Below, piece by piece: positions 26,755-35,145 of a stretch of DNA of 35,907 nucleotides. Location: NCBI GenBank assembly GCA_020629235.1, contig JAHDDS010000020.1, positions 1 through 35,907 on the forward strand, read 5' to 3'. The notes under the pieces were generated by a model. That model was not told the origin of the DNA. It was given only the letters and a program-made list of their open reading frames with translations, and did not search any database. Origin of the DNA: Planktomarina sp. (lineage in GTDB: Bacteria > Pseudomonadota > Alphaproteobacteria > Rhodobacterales > Rhodobacteraceae). Position numbers and translations under genes: made by a program. Within the stretch, counting starts at the first letter, position 1, and every line of letters begins with the position of its first letter.

Positions 26755-27588
26755 TCAGAGCCATTCGCCCTTCACCATCTGGCGATAGATTTGCGCCAGC
26801 CAGTTGTTGCCATTGGCCTGCGGTTCGTACCCTTCTTTGGTCAGCAACCCGAAGGCGTCTTCGTACCAAACCGTGTCTTGATAGTTGAACCCCAGGATCG
26901 CCCCAGCCGCTTGGGCTTCTTCGATCAGGCCCAGGGACATATACGCTTCCACCAAACGGTACAGGGCTTCAGCGGTGTGGGACGTGGTTTGGAAATCTTC
27001 CACCACCACGCGGAACCGTTTGATAGAGGCGGCAAAATGCCCCCGACGCAGGTAATACCGCCCGATTTCCATTTCCTTGGCCGCCAGGTGATCGAAGGCC
27101 AGGTCAAATTTGGCAGCGGCTTCCTTGGCATAGACGCTGTCAGGATACCGTTCGATCACGACCCGCAGGGCTTGCAAGGCTTGAAAGGTCAGGCCCTGGT
27201 CGCGCCCCACTTCGTCGATTTGATCGTAATAGCTGAGCGCCAGCAAATACGCCGCATAGGCTGCGTCTTCATCGGCAGGGTAAAAGTCCAAATACCGTTG
27301 CGCCGATGACCGGCTGTTTTCGTAGTCGCGCGCCTTATGATAGGCAAAGGCCTGCATGATCAACCCGCGCTTGGCCCATTCCGAATAGGGATACAGGCGC
27401 TCGATCTCTCCGAAATAAAAGGCGGCTTTGGCGGGACGGCGGCGTTCCAATTCAAATTCACCGCGATCATAGATTTCTTTGGCGGTGAAATTCTCAAGCG
27501 GGACGGTGGGATCATCGTTGATCCCACAGCCGACAAGGCCCAGAATCAGGACCAGAGCAAACACAAGTTTTGCGCAGAACCGCAGCAT
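26755..27588 (-). CDS. bamD: Outer membrane protein assembly factor BamD (lipoprotein)
   Basis: A 277-aa lipoprotein of the BAM complex, which folds beta-barrel proteins into the outer membrane. A lipoprotein signal (MLRFCAKLVFALVLILGLVGC) places the modified Cys at residue 21. Tetratricopeptide repeats follow (AKEIYDRGEFELERRRPAKAAFYF, SVYAKEAAAKFDLAFDHLA, HTAEALYRLVEAYMSLG). The ATG at 27588 has a GGCAGG ribosome site; an in-frame extension to 27627 is not used because it would push the signal peptide inside. Lies between lpxC and recN, the standard alphaproteobacterial position. Confidence 0.95.
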   Translation of the reverse strand: MLRFCAKLVFALVLILGLVGCGINDDPTVPLENFTAKEIYDRGEFELERRRPAKAAFYFGEIERLYPYSEWAKRGLIMQAFAYHKARDYENSRSSAQRYLDFYPADEDAAYAAYLLALSYYDQIDEVGRDQGLTFQALQALRVVIERYPDSVYAKEAAAKFDLAFDHLAAKEMEIGRYYLRRGHFAASIKRFRVVVEDFQTTSHTAEALYRLVEAYMSLGLIEEAQAAGAILGFNYQDTVWYEDAFGLLTKEGYEPQANGNNWLAQIYRQMVKGEWL

Positions 27589-27701
27589 CCTGCCCCCGTC
27601 GTCAGCGTTGATCAGTGCATAGCACACTATGTTGTGGCACCGGAAGGGCTAACCAACAGAATTTAAGGCAAGGTTTACACGCCTGTGTGACAGATGCCGT
27701 G

Positions 27702-28622
27702 TCAAAGATACGGTGCCAGGTCCGCGCGGGATACGCCAGCGCCGGGAAGCGACGCTGCTTGGGTCGCATCGCATTCCACGATCTGGAAATTGGTGGGGTC
27801 CGACATCAGCGCCTGCAACAGTTTGTTGGTCAGGGTGTGCCCCGCCTTGTGGCCGTAATACAGCCCGATGATGGGCACGCCCGCCAAGGCCAAATCCCCC
27901 AAAGCGTCCAGCATCTTGTGGCGCACAGGTTCGTCGTCGTGGCGCAAACCACCGGGGCTGAGGACCTGGTCCCCATCCACAACGATGGCGTTTTCCATGG
28001 TGCCCCCCAACGCCAGGCCCTGGGCCTGCATGGAATGCACGTCCGATTGGCGACAGAAAGTACGGCTGTCGCAAAGATGATGCACGAAAGCGCCGTTGGC
28101 CAAGGACATTTCCTTGGACTGCTGGCCAATGGCCCGGTCGGCAAAGTCGATTTCAAACCGCATTTCCAAGTGGTCGTTCGGGGTCAGCCGCGCGACACTG
28201 TCGCCCACACGCACTTCCACTGGCTTGACGACCTTGACCGCGCGCAGCGGTGCGTCTTGTTCCATCACACCGCAGGCCAGGAACGCCCGGACGAACGGCA
28301 AAGCACTTCCGTCCAGGATCGGCACTTCGGGCCCGTTCAATTCGATCAAGGCGTTGGTGATCCCGCACCCGGACAAAGCCGCCATCACGTGTTCCACCGT
28401 GGACACGGACACGTCGTCTTCGTTCACCAGCCGTGTGCACAGCGGGGTGTGCACAGCGCTGTTCCAAAGGGCGGGCACCATGGCGTCGCCGTCCGATACA
28501 TCGGTGCGCTTGAACCAGATGCCGAATTCAGCTGCGGCGGGGCGCACGACCATGCGAACAGGTTTGCCAGAATGCAGGCCCTGTCCGTTAAACGTCACGC
28601 TTTGTTTGAGTGTCTGTTGCAT
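27702..28622 (-). CDS. lpxC: UDP-3-O-acyl-N-acetylglucosamine deacetylase
   Basis: Zinc deacetylase catalysing the committed step of lipid A synthesis; 306 aa, typical length. Zinc ligands are His78 in STVEHVMAAL and the His and Asp in RHKMLDALGDL; the catalytic base His is in YGHKAGHTLTN. The lipid-binding insert and FNGQGLHSGK start are present. The ATG at 28622 has GGAG upstream; an in-frame ATG at 28673 adds unrelated residues. Separated from ftsZ by 163 bp that contain an intrinsic terminator, so lpxC probably has its own promoter in that gap. Confidence 0.97.
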   Translation of the reverse strand: MQQTLKQSVTFNGQGLHSGKPVRMVVRPAAAEFGIWFKRTDVSDGDAMVPALWNSAVHTPLCTRLVNEDDVSVSTVEHVMAALSGCGITNALIELNGPEVPILDGSALPFVRAFLACGVMEQDAPLRAVKVVKPVEVRVGDSVARLTPNDHLEMRFEIDFADRAIGQQSKEMSLANGAFVHHLCDSRTFCRQSDVHSMQAQGLALGGTMENAIVVDGDQVLSPGGLRHDDEPVRHKMLDALGDLALAGVPIIGLYYGHKAGHTLTNKLLQALMSDPTNFQIVECDATQAASLPGAGVSRADLAPYL

Positions 28623-28735
28623 ACGACTCCACCACCGTGACGCCTTGGTAAGGATTTTCACGGGCTGAAACAATTCACGCTTTGCAACCGGGTGAAATAC
28701 TTTGCCGCAAATCTGACATATTTCCCCCTAACCCA

Positions 28736-28761
28736 CGAAAAAGGGCGCCCGAAAGCGCCCT
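28736..28761 (-). terminator. Rho-independent terminator after ftsZ
   Basis: On the minus strand AGGGCGC, loop TTTCGG, GCGCCCT is followed directly by a short run of Ts. The 7-bp GC-rich stem plus U-tract, 25 bp after the ftsZ stop, is a classic intrinsic terminator. It ends the murB-ddl-ftsQAZ transcript before lpxC. Confidence 0.88.
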
Positions 28762-28785
28762 GTTCCTGTCTGATTTACAGCCGTT

Positions 28786-30336
28786 TTAGTTGGCTTGACG
28801 CCGCAAAAACGCTGGAATTTCAGTGCGTTCTTCCTCGTGCGGCTCTGCATAGCCCATTTGGGGTTGCGCGCGTTCGGTTGGGGCGGCCTCAACCTCGCCC
28901 GATTGGCCGGTCATGCGGTTAATCAGGCTGTTGATCCCAAAGCGACCCTTCGATTCGTCTGCGGGGGCAGGCATCGGGGCCGGTTCTGCCATGGGTTGGT
29001 GCATCACTGCCGGCTCTGCCACGGGCTGTGGCATCGCAGGTTCGGGCGATTTTTCCACTGCAGCACGCAAACGGTCCAGCGTTTCTTGCGACGGTTCACC
29101 GCGGGACGCTGCAGGCATGGTGTCCACAGGATCCAACGGGGCTTCGACCGATGTCATGGGTTCAGGGGCCGGCTGATAAGCAGGTGGGGGCACATCGTGC
29201 ATGTCCCCCAAAGGCAAAGCCGGTTCAGCCGTTTCTGCCACGCTTTCCGCCGCAGACGGTGCGATGAATGTCAACTCAGGCTCTTCCACCGGGGCGGCTT
29301 CTTCTTCCAGCACCAACGGGGCCGCCGTCGCAGCAGCAGCGCCCTGCAGCGGCACTTGTTGCGCAACAGTTTTGGCATCAATGCCCGTGGCCACAACAGA
29401 CACGCGCATGGACCCGTTCATGGACGTATCCAAGGTAGATCCCACGATGATGTTTGCGTCGGCGTCCACTTCTTCGCGGATGCGATTGGCGGCTTCGTCC
29501 AGTTCAAACAAGGTCAGATCCGTGCCGCCCGTGATGTTGATCAACACGCCGCGTGCGCCGCGCAGGCTGATTTCGTCCAGCAGCGGGTTCGACACCGCTT
29601 TGTCGGCGGCTTGAACGGCGCGATCTTCGCCTTCCGCTTCGCCTGTGCCCATCATGGCTTTGCCCATTTCGTCCATCACGGCGCGAACGTCTGCAAAGTC
29701 CAGGTTGATCAGGCCAGGCCGCACCATCAGGTCGGTGACGCCCTTAACCCCTTGATACAAAACATCATCTGCCAAGCTGAAGGCTTCGGTGAAGGTGGTG
29801 TTTTCATTGGCCAACCGGAACAGGTTCTGGTTGGGAATGATGATCAACGTGTCCACGACTTTGTGCAGCGCTTCGACCCCGGCTTCCGCCTGGGACATGC
29901 GCTTGCCGCCTTCAAACTGGAACGGCTTGGTGACAACGCCCACGGTCAGAACGCCCAGTTCCCGCGCAGCTTGTGCAATGATCGGCGCGGCCCCGGTCCC
30001 GGTGCCCCCGCCCATCCCGGCGGTGATAAAGCACATGTGGCACCCGGCCAGCTGATCCACGATCTGTTCGATGCTTTCTTCGGCGGCAGCGGCCCCCACA
30101 ACGGCCTTGGCACCCGCACCCAAGCCTTCGGTGATTTTCACACCCATCTGGATCTTGGTGGGGGCTTTGGCGTGTTGCAGCGCTTGCGCGTCGGTGTTGG
30201 CCACCACGAACTCTACGCCGTCCAAAGCTTTTTCGATCATGTTGTCGACGGCATTGCCGCCTGCCCCGCCCACACCGAACACGGTGATACGCGGCTTCAA
30301 TTCCTCATGCGAAGGCATGGAAAGGTTCAATGTCAT
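28786..30336 (-). CDS. ftsZ: Cell division GTPase FtsZ
   Basis: Tubulin-like GTPase that forms the cytokinetic ring; 516 aa. The GTP-binding tubulin signature GGGTGTG is at about 109-115, and the domain begins [18 protein letters not shown]. The polymerisation T7 loop [11 protein letters not shown] is present. After the core (about 330) comes a long Pro/Glu/Ala linker with repeated P-x-P-x-A-E-P units, then the conserved C-terminal peptide [11 protein letters not shown] for FtsA binding. A long linker is typical of alphaproteobacteria. ATG at 30336. The 172-bp gap from ftsA is the longest inside the division operon and probably holds a promoter; a CtrA-like site is seen there. Confidence 0.98.
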   Translation of the reverse strand: MTLNLSMPSHEELKPRITVFGVGGAGGNAVDNMIEKALDGVEFVVANTDAQALQHAKAPTKIQMGVKITEGLGAGAKAVVGAAAAEESIEQIVDQLAGCHMCFITAGMGGGTGTGAAPIIAQAARELGVLTVGVVTKPFQFEGGKRMSQAEAGVEALHKVVDTLIIIPNQNLFRLANENTTFTEAFSLADDVLYQGVKGVTDLMVRPGLINLDFADVRAVMDEMGKAMMGTGEAEGEDRAVQAADKAVSNPLLDEISLRGARGVLINITGGTDLTLFELDEAANRIREEVDADANIIVGSTLDTSMNGSMRVSVVATGIDAKTVAQQVPLQGAAAATAAPLVLEEEAAPVEEPELTFIAPSAAESVAETAEPALPLGDMHDVPPPAYQPAPEPMTSVEAPLDPVDTMPAASRGEPSQETLDRLRAAVEKSPEPAMPQPVAEPAVMHQPMAEPAPMPAPADESKGRFGINSLINRMTGQSGEVEAAPTERAQPQMGYAEPHEEERTEIPAFLRRQAN

Positions 30337-30469
30337 AGGTCGTCCGCCTGTTATGGGGCCTTTTTACTGCTCGGCCCTTTTGTTTATGGGAAAGAGCATA
30401 ACGCGACTTCCCCCGTCCCGTCACCAAAAAACGTCTAACTTAGGCGAAATATTGGCCTTTTTGCCACAT

Positions 30470-30484
30470 TTACCCCCAGATTAA
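30470..30484. promoter_or_regulatory. CtrA-like half-site pair upstream of ftsZ
   Basis: TTAC, 7 bases, TTAA (30470-30484) differs by one base from the CtrA consensus TTAA-N7-TTAA. It lies 134-148 bp upstream of the ftsZ start in the ftsA-ftsZ gap. CtrA controls ftsZ in Caulobacter; whether it does so in Rhodobacterales is doubtful, and such a short motif can occur by chance. Confidence 0.3.
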
Positions 30485-30508
30485 GCCGGTTTCCCCAGGA
30501 TATTGGGG

Positions 30509-31843
30509 TCACCAGTTCTCTTTAAACCACCGCAGGGCGCGTTTCAGAGGTTGGGCCGAGTAATCTTCAGGCGGCACATCGAAGTCCCAGCATTCCTGAT
30601 GGGGGTCTGCAGCATGCAGCGCCAAGCCCACGGCAGACGCAAAAGCAGGCCCGGTGGCTGCCTGCGGCAAGCCTTGCACCCGCATGGGCCGCCCCAAGCG
30701 CACGTTCTGCCCCAACAGCCGCGCGGCCAGCCCGTCCAGGCCCGGCATTTGGCTGGCACCGCCTGTCAAAACCACCTGACGACTGGGCAAATGTTCAAAT
30801 CCCGCGGCCCCCAAACGGGCGTGGACTTCTTCCAAAATCTCTTCAATGCGGGGGCGAATGATGCCGATCAATTCGGACCGGCTGACCTGGCGTCGGTCAT
30901 GTTCCCAATCGCCCGTTTCACCGCCCAGATCGATCATTTCGCGGTCGTCCATGCCTGTGGCCATGGCCCCGCCGAACAGTGTCTTGATCCGTTCCGCCAG
31001 GGGCATGGGGATTTGCAACCCCATGGAAATATCGCTGGTGATGTGATCGCCGCCCAAACGCACCACGTCGGAATAGATCAGGTGCTTTTTCACAAAAACG
31101 CTGACCCCTGTGCTGCCGCCGCCAAAATCAATGCAGGCCGATCCCAATTCCTGTTCGTCTTCCACCAAGGACGACAAAGCAGACATGTACGATGCCGTGG
31201 TCAGCCCCGCCACTTGCAAGTCGCAACGTTCCACACAGCGCAAGATGTTGTGCACAGCGTCTTGATCGGACGAAATAAGGTGCACGTCGGCGGCCAATTC
31301 GCGCCCCACCTGCCCGCTTGGATCACTCAGCCCTGTGCGGCCATCCAGCACAAAATTCACAGGTTGCGCGTGCAGCACTTGGCGTCCGTGGCCCAGATCG
31401 GGTTGGTCGCAGTCATACAAAACGCGCGACACATCGGTGGCATCGACGATTTCATCGGCCACATCCACAGCCCCTGCCAGACCGTAAGACCGCGGCGCGC
31501 CGCCGCCGAAGGCCACCACAACGTGGTCTACACGGGCCTTGGCCATTTTCTGGGCCGCTTGCACCGCTGTGCGCACGGCGCGTTCGGTTTCGCCCATGGT
31601 TTGCACTTCGCCGTACCGCACCCCGCGCGACCGCGTGGTGGCAGCGCCCACAACGCGAAAGCCCTGGCGTTTGGCAAAGGGCACTGCGAAATCGTCTGAA
31701 AAGTCCCGCATGGCCGTGTCCATCCGCAGAACAAGACAGCCGATTTTTGACGTGCCTACATCCAGAACAGCCAAGACCCCCCGTTGCAGGGCATCGTTAC
31801 GGTTTGCGGCAAGTTCGCGTTGAAAAGCATAGGCGTCGGTCAT
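30509..31843 (-). CDS. ftsA: Cell division protein FtsA
   Basis: Actin-like ATPase that tethers FtsZ to the membrane; 444 aa. The phosphate-binding start VLAVLDVGTSKIGCLVLRM and the second phosphate loop ACIDFGGGSTGVSVFV are seen, as are VVLTGGASQMPGLDGLAARLLG and the C-terminal amphipathic end LKRALRWFKENW, the membrane-targeting helix. The ATG overlaps the ftsQ stop by four bases (ATGA). The gene order ftsQ-ftsA-ftsZ is the conserved dcw order. Confidence 0.97.
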   Translation of the reverse strand: MTDAYAFQRELAANRNDALQRGVLAVLDVGTSKIGCLVLRMDTAMRDFSDDFAVPFAKRQGFRVVGAATTRSRGVRYGEVQTMGETERAVRTAVQAAQKMAKARVDHVVVAFGGGAPRSYGLAGAVDVADEIVDATDVSRVLYDCDQPDLGHGRQVLHAQPVNFVLDGRTGLSDPSGQVGRELAADVHLISSDQDAVHNILRCVERCDLQVAGLTTASYMSALSSLVEDEQELGSACIDFGGGSTGVSVFVKKHLIYSDVVRLGGDHITSDISMGLQIPMPLAERIKTLFGGAMATGMDDREMIDLGGETGDWEHDRRQVSRSELIGIIRPRIEEILEEVHARLGAAGFEHLPSRQVVLTGGASQMPGLDGLAARLLGQNVRLGRPMRVQGLPQAATGPAFASAVGLALHAADPHQECWDFDVPPEDYSAQPLKRALRWFKENW

Positions 31844-32766
31844 GGATTTGTCCTGGTTTTAGAGGCAGGTTGTTGGGTGCGCACAATTTCCAGCGCACCG
31901 GTGGAAAGCCGCACCGTGGGGCGGCGGGGGGCGCGATAATCCACAAGGGTTACATCGCGCCGCAAAAGGTCTTTGGTTTGGGCCAACACCAGGATTTGGC
32001 GCAGGGCAGATATCGGATCATGTTCGGGCAAAGCGATCTTTTGATCCCCCGCCAACACCAGGTCCCAACGCCGTTCCCCCACACGCACCATCCCGCGCAA
32101 TGCGCCGTGCAACGGACGCGCCTCCGCGAACAGGGCCAGGGCTTCGGCGGTGTATTTGTCCGCCTTGTCGCCTGCCACCAATGGCAAGTTGGGATAGTCC
32201 CGACGGGCCGTGGCGTTGCGCAGGGCCGTTCCATTTTTACCCAATAAAATCAATTCACTGCCGGAACGCCACATCAATGCGGGCGGCACTTCTTGAACCG
32301 TCACAGACAGCACGCCGCCGGGCACCACGCGCAACACTGCGCGCTCTACGGCGGGCATGGCTTCCAGTTCAGACCGCACAGAATCCAGATCAAACGACAG
32401 GGTGCTGGCGGGCAAATCGGCCGACAATTCTTCGTCCAATTCCGCAAACAAAGCCGGGCTGGCCCCGTCGATCTGAAGCGCTGTGATGGAATATTCAGGC
32501 CGCGCTTCGACCGTTTCGCGCGCCGTGGTGACGGCGGCATTCAACGACTGCACTTTTTCTTGGTCCGAAAAGTAAGCCAACGCGAAAAACGCCACCGCAA
32601 AGGCGGGAATTCCCTTGCGCACCAGACCCCGGATCAGCGGCGTCAGCCACAGGCGTTGGGCCTTATATTGCATGCGCGTCGGCGACGGATCTGCGATGGT
32701 GGCTTTCGGGATCGGCTTGCGGGCCGCCTGGGATTGCCAGGTGTTTATGGGCTCTAACGGTTGCAT
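31840..32766 (-). CDS. ftsQ: Cell division protein FtsQ
   Basis: Bitopic divisome protein of 308 aa. A basic cytoplasmic N-terminus precedes a single membrane helix (GIPAFAVAFFALAYF, about 55-70). The periplasmic POTRA domain (YSITALQIDGASPAL...) and FtsQ/DivIB beta domain (VERAVLRVVPGGVLSVTVQEVPPALMW) follow. The ATG at 32766 has GGAGGA upstream and overlaps the end of ddl by 13 bases; a longer frame to 32985 lies wholly within ddl and is rejected. FtsQ links early (FtsA/Z) and late (FtsB/L/W/I) division proteins. Confidence 0.95.
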   Translation of the reverse strand: MQPLEPINTWQSQAARKPIPKATIADPSPTRMQYKAQRLWLTPLIRGLVRKGIPAFAVAFFALAYFSDQEKVQSLNAAVTTARETVEARPEYSITALQIDGASPALFAELDEELSADLPASTLSFDLDSVRSELEAMPAVERAVLRVVPGGVLSVTVQEVPPALMWRSGSELILLGKNGTALRNATARRDYPNLPLVAGDKADKYTAEALALFAEARPLHGALRGMVRVGERRWDLVLAGDQKIALPEHDPISALRQILVLAQTKDLLRRDVTLVDYRAPRRPTVRLSTGALEIVRTQQPASKTRTNP

Positions 32767-33710
32767 GTGGCGTCCTCCACCAACCAGGTGCACAGGGCTT
32801 CGAACGACATGCCTGTGTGTTGGGCCTGTTCTGGGGACAGGGACGTGGGCGTCATGCCCGGTTGGGTGTTGGTTTCCAGCAGGATCAACCCGTCCAGCCC
32901 GCGTGTGTCGTCCCAGCGGAAATCCGTGCGCGACATGCCCCGGCACCCCAAGGCCGCGTGGGCGCGCAGGGCAAAATCCATGCAAGCGTCAAAGATGTCG
33001 GCAGGCACGTCAGCGGGCACCACGTGGCGCGACCCGCCGGTCTTGTATTTGGCGTCAAAATCGTACCAGCCGTCGGTCAAAATATCGGTCACCGTCAGCG
33101 CCCGATCCCCCAGCACCGTGGTGGTCATTTCGCGCCCCGGGGCATAGGATTCCACCATCACCACATCGGGCATATCCGCCGACAAAACGGGCGGGCCGTT
33201 CATGGTGTCATCCACCAAATAGACCCCAACTGACGACCCTTCATTGTTGGGCTTGATCACATAAGGCGTGGCAATCGGATGGTCCGACCCGATGTTTTTC
33301 TTTTCAATCAACAGGCTTTCGACGACCGGTAAGCCGTTGCTTTTAAACACTTCTTTGCTGCGCTGCTTGTCCATGGCCAGGGCCGACGCCAACACCCCAG
33401 AATGGGTATAAGGCACCTGCAGCCATTCCAGAATTCCCTGCACGCAACCGTCTTCCCCCCACCGGCCATGCAGCGCATTGAAACACACATCGGGGGACAG
33501 ATCGGTCAGCACTTGGGCCAAGTCAGCGCCTGCGTCGACTTCGGTCACGCCAAAGCCCGCCGCCCGCAATGCGGCTGCGCATTCTGTCCCCGATGACAGC
33601 GACACTTCCCGCTCTGCGGAAGGACCACCCATCAATACGGCAACGTGTTTGGAAGCTCTGCCCGAACCTGCCACGTTTATCGCCTCTGTCCGGCCCTCTG
33701 ACGGGGCCAT
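32754..33710 (-). CDS. ddl: D-alanine--D-alanine ligase
   Basis: ATP-grasp ligase that makes the D-Ala-D-Ala dipeptide of peptidoglycan; 318 aa as drawn. N-terminal VAVLMGGPSAEREVSLSSG, NALHGRWGEDGCVQGILEW, ATP-grasp YVIKPNNEGSSVGV and the metal-binding end LLETNTQPGMTPTSLSPEQA are all present. The start is uncertain: ATG at 33710 (weak ribosome site) or GTG at 33671 (AGAGG eight bases upstream), which gives 305 aa, nearer the family norm. Lies between murB (19 bp away) and ftsQ (overlapping). Confidence 0.96.
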   Translation of the reverse strand: MAPSEGRTEAINVAGSGRASKHVAVLMGGPSAEREVSLSSGTECAAALRAAGFGVTEVDAGADLAQVLTDLSPDVCFNALHGRWGEDGCVQGILEWLQVPYTHSGVLASALAMDKQRSKEVFKSNGLPVVESLLIEKKNIGSDHPIATPYVIKPNNEGSSVGVYLVDDTMNGPPVLSADMPDVVMVESYAPGREMTTTVLGDRALTVTDILTDGWYDFDAKYKTGGSRHVVPADVPADIFDACMDFALRAHAALGCRGMSRTDFRWDDTRGLDGLILLETNTQPGMTPTSLSPEQAQHTGMSFEALCTWLVEDATCNR

Positions 33711-33729
33711 TTCTTGCGCTTTTTGCGCG

Positions 33730-34659
33730 TTATTTTTGCGGGGCCGGTTCTCCGACCCTCATCACTTCCCAGATTAGGTCATGGCCACTGTCTGCGGCAA
33801 CCTTTTTTCGCACCAACTCCCCCAATCCTTCCAGGTCTGCGGCAGTTGCGTCACCGGTGTTGATCAGAAAATTGCTGTGTTTGGGCGACATCTGGGCCCC
33901 GCCCAGGGTCAAACCCCTACATCCTGCGTCATCAATGACCTTCCAGGCCTTCAACTCATGTGTGTCATCTTTGCGACCCGTGGACGAAAAACCGGCCGGA
34001 TTGCGGAAGGTGGACCCGGCTGTGCGGTCCTTGGTGGGTTGGGTTTCGTCGCGTTTTTGCAGCTGATCTTTCATTTTGGCGTGCAAAGCGTCCGCATCCC
34101 CCGCTGGCGCGCGGAAGGTGGCGTGGGTGATGACCAAATCCGGGGCCACATCTGTCTGGCGATAGGCGAACCCCATGTCGTCCTTGCCCAAAGTGACCAC
34201 CGTGCCGTCGCGTTTAATCCCTTGGGCGGAGACGAATACATCTGCGGTATAGGTGCCATAGCAGCCCGCGTTCATGCGCACCGCGCCCCCGATGCTGCCC
34301 GGGATGGTGCGCAGGAAGGTCAAATCCAGCCCTGCATCCGCTGCCTTCATGGCCGCCCGCGACCCCAGGCCCCCTGCCCCGCAGGTCACCAAATCCCCAT
34401 TGATTTCAACATCTTGGAAGCCACGGCCCAAGCGGATCACCACGGCCCGCAGGCCGCCATCGCGCACGATCAGATTGCTGCCCACACCCATGGGGAACAC
34501 CGGCATCGCGGGGTCCAAATCGGCCAGAAATTGCACCAAATCGTCCACGTCTTCGGGCTGAAAAAACCAATCCGCCGGCCCGCCCACGCGCAGCCAGGTC
34601 AGGCCCGCCAGGTCTTTGTCCGCCGTCAATCGGCCCCTTGGGGTGGGAAGATCAGCCAT
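33730..34659 (-). CDS. murB: UDP-N-acetylenolpyruvoylglucosamine reductase
   Basis: FAD enzyme that reduces UDP-GlcNAc-enolpyruvate to UDP-MurNAc; 309 aa. FAD-binding segments [29 protein letters not shown] and [17 protein letters not shown] are visible. The catalytic serine is in [10 protein letters not shown] and the final MurB domain includes [14 protein letters not shown]. The ATG at 34659 ([11 protein letters not shown]) has a GGCAGGG site; an upstream in-frame ATG at 34716 lacks one. It is the first gene after the 486-bp palindrome-rich gap, so it likely starts a separate transcript murB-ddl-ftsQAZ. Confidence 0.96.
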   Translation of the reverse strand: MADLPTPRGRLTADKDLAGLTWLRVGGPADWFFQPEDVDDLVQFLADLDPAMPVFPMGVGSNLIVRDGGLRAVVIRLGRGFQDVEINGDLVTCGAGGLGSRAAMKAADAGLDLTFLRTIPGSIGGAVRMNAGCYGTYTADVFVSAQGIKRDGTVVTLGKDDMGFAYRQTDVAPDLVITHATFRAPAGDADALHAKMKDQLQKRDETQPTKDRTAGSTFRNPAGFSSTGRKDDTHELKAWKVIDDAGCRGLTLGGAQMSPKHSNFLINTGDATAADLEGLGELVRKKVAADSGHDLIWEVMRVGEPAPQK

Positions 34660-34879
34660 GGAAACCCTGCCTTTGCGCGCCTGTTTGGGGGCCATAGAAA
34701 CCATCGAATTGCCCATGTCAATTTCGCCGTTTATGGGCCGTCGCCCCTGGCACCGCGCGGTGCGTTAAGAAGGGGTTAACCACCGGCGCGCTACACCGGC
34801 CGCACGACCACGAAACGGGGTGGATACCCCGGACGCGCACGATTGGTGGGCCCTGCCCAACTTCGTCCCGCCGAAACCC

Positions 34880-34916
34880 AAAACGCAGCCCGAATTGCCC
34901 GGCGCTGCGGTTTTTT
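34880..34916. terminator. Probable bidirectional terminator between murC and murB
   Basis: CGCAGC (34884-34889) pairs with GCTGCG (34904-34909), extended by CCG/CGG inside with one bulged base. A run of six Ts follows on the plus strand; on the minus strand the stem is followed by GTTTTGGG. For genes read on the minus strand it could end murC transcription before murB. Confidence 0.6.
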
Positions 34917-34976
34917 GGTGTTTGTGGGGGGGGTGAACGGAACGCGCCAGGCCCCAACCTTCAGATTGCAAAATGA

Positions 34977-35062
34977 GGGCACACGCCTGTCCTGGAGGGT
35001 GGGCGTGAACACGCCTGCCCTCGGGGGGCAGGTCAGGCGTGTGCCCGGTGGTGCCACCGGGC
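34977..35062. repeat. Nested inverted repeats (13-bp outer arms) and adjacent 9-bp palindrome
   Basis: The outer perfect arms at 34977-34989 and 35034-35046 enclose GGCGTG-AA-CACGCC (35002-35015) and CCTGCCC-TCGGG-GGGCAGG (35014-35032), so a branched structure is possible. Overlapping its right arm is GCCCGGTGG/CCACCGGGC (35043-35051, 35054-35062). Transcribed from murC, this would make a compact folded RNA. Confidence 0.7.
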
Positions 35063-35082
35063 GGGTGATCAGCTCAACAATC

Positions 35083-35140
35083 GGTGGGTTGCACCCACCC
35101 TACGGTCTTTCGTTACGCGGTAGGGTGGGTGAAACCCACC
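35083..35140. repeat. Inverted pair of GGTGGGT/ACCCACC palindromic repeats, copies 2 and 3
   Basis: Left unit GGTGGGTTGCACCCACCCTA (35083-35102) and right unit TAGGGTGGGTGAAACCCACC (35121-35140) are inverted copies with 19 of 20 matches. Each can also fold alone (7-bp stem, 3-base loop). The unit recurs before gatB at 10871. The arrangement resembles paired REP elements (BIME-like). It lies 5 bp after the murC stop. Confidence 0.75.
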
Positions 35141-35145
35141 ATAAA

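Larger units (their letters stand above)
34660..35145. other. 486-bp non-coding, palindrome-rich gap between murC and murB
   Basis: No frame on either strand gives a recognisable protein. The right half (34880-35140) is packed with inverted repeats: a terminator-like stem at 34884-34909; a 13-bp perfect pair GGGCACACGCCTG (34977-34989) with CAGGCGTGTGCCC (35034-35046) enclosing two smaller hairpins; GCCCGGTGG/CCACCGGGC (35043-35062); and the inverted pair at 35083-35140. From memory, Rhodobacterales commonly carry a small membrane protein gene (DUF2484) here; no hydrophobic frame is present in this window. Confidence 0.7.

Noticed and set aside
28795-30438. Plus-strand open frame of over 500 codons opposite ftsZ
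   Set aside because: FtsZ is certain on the minus strand; the antisense frame has no recognisable motif.
34718-34957. Minus-strand open frame as a small gene (DUF2484) between murC and murB
   Set aside because: The translation is Pro/Gly/Arg-rich without membrane segments; DUF2484 proteins are hydrophobic. No ribosome site supports it.
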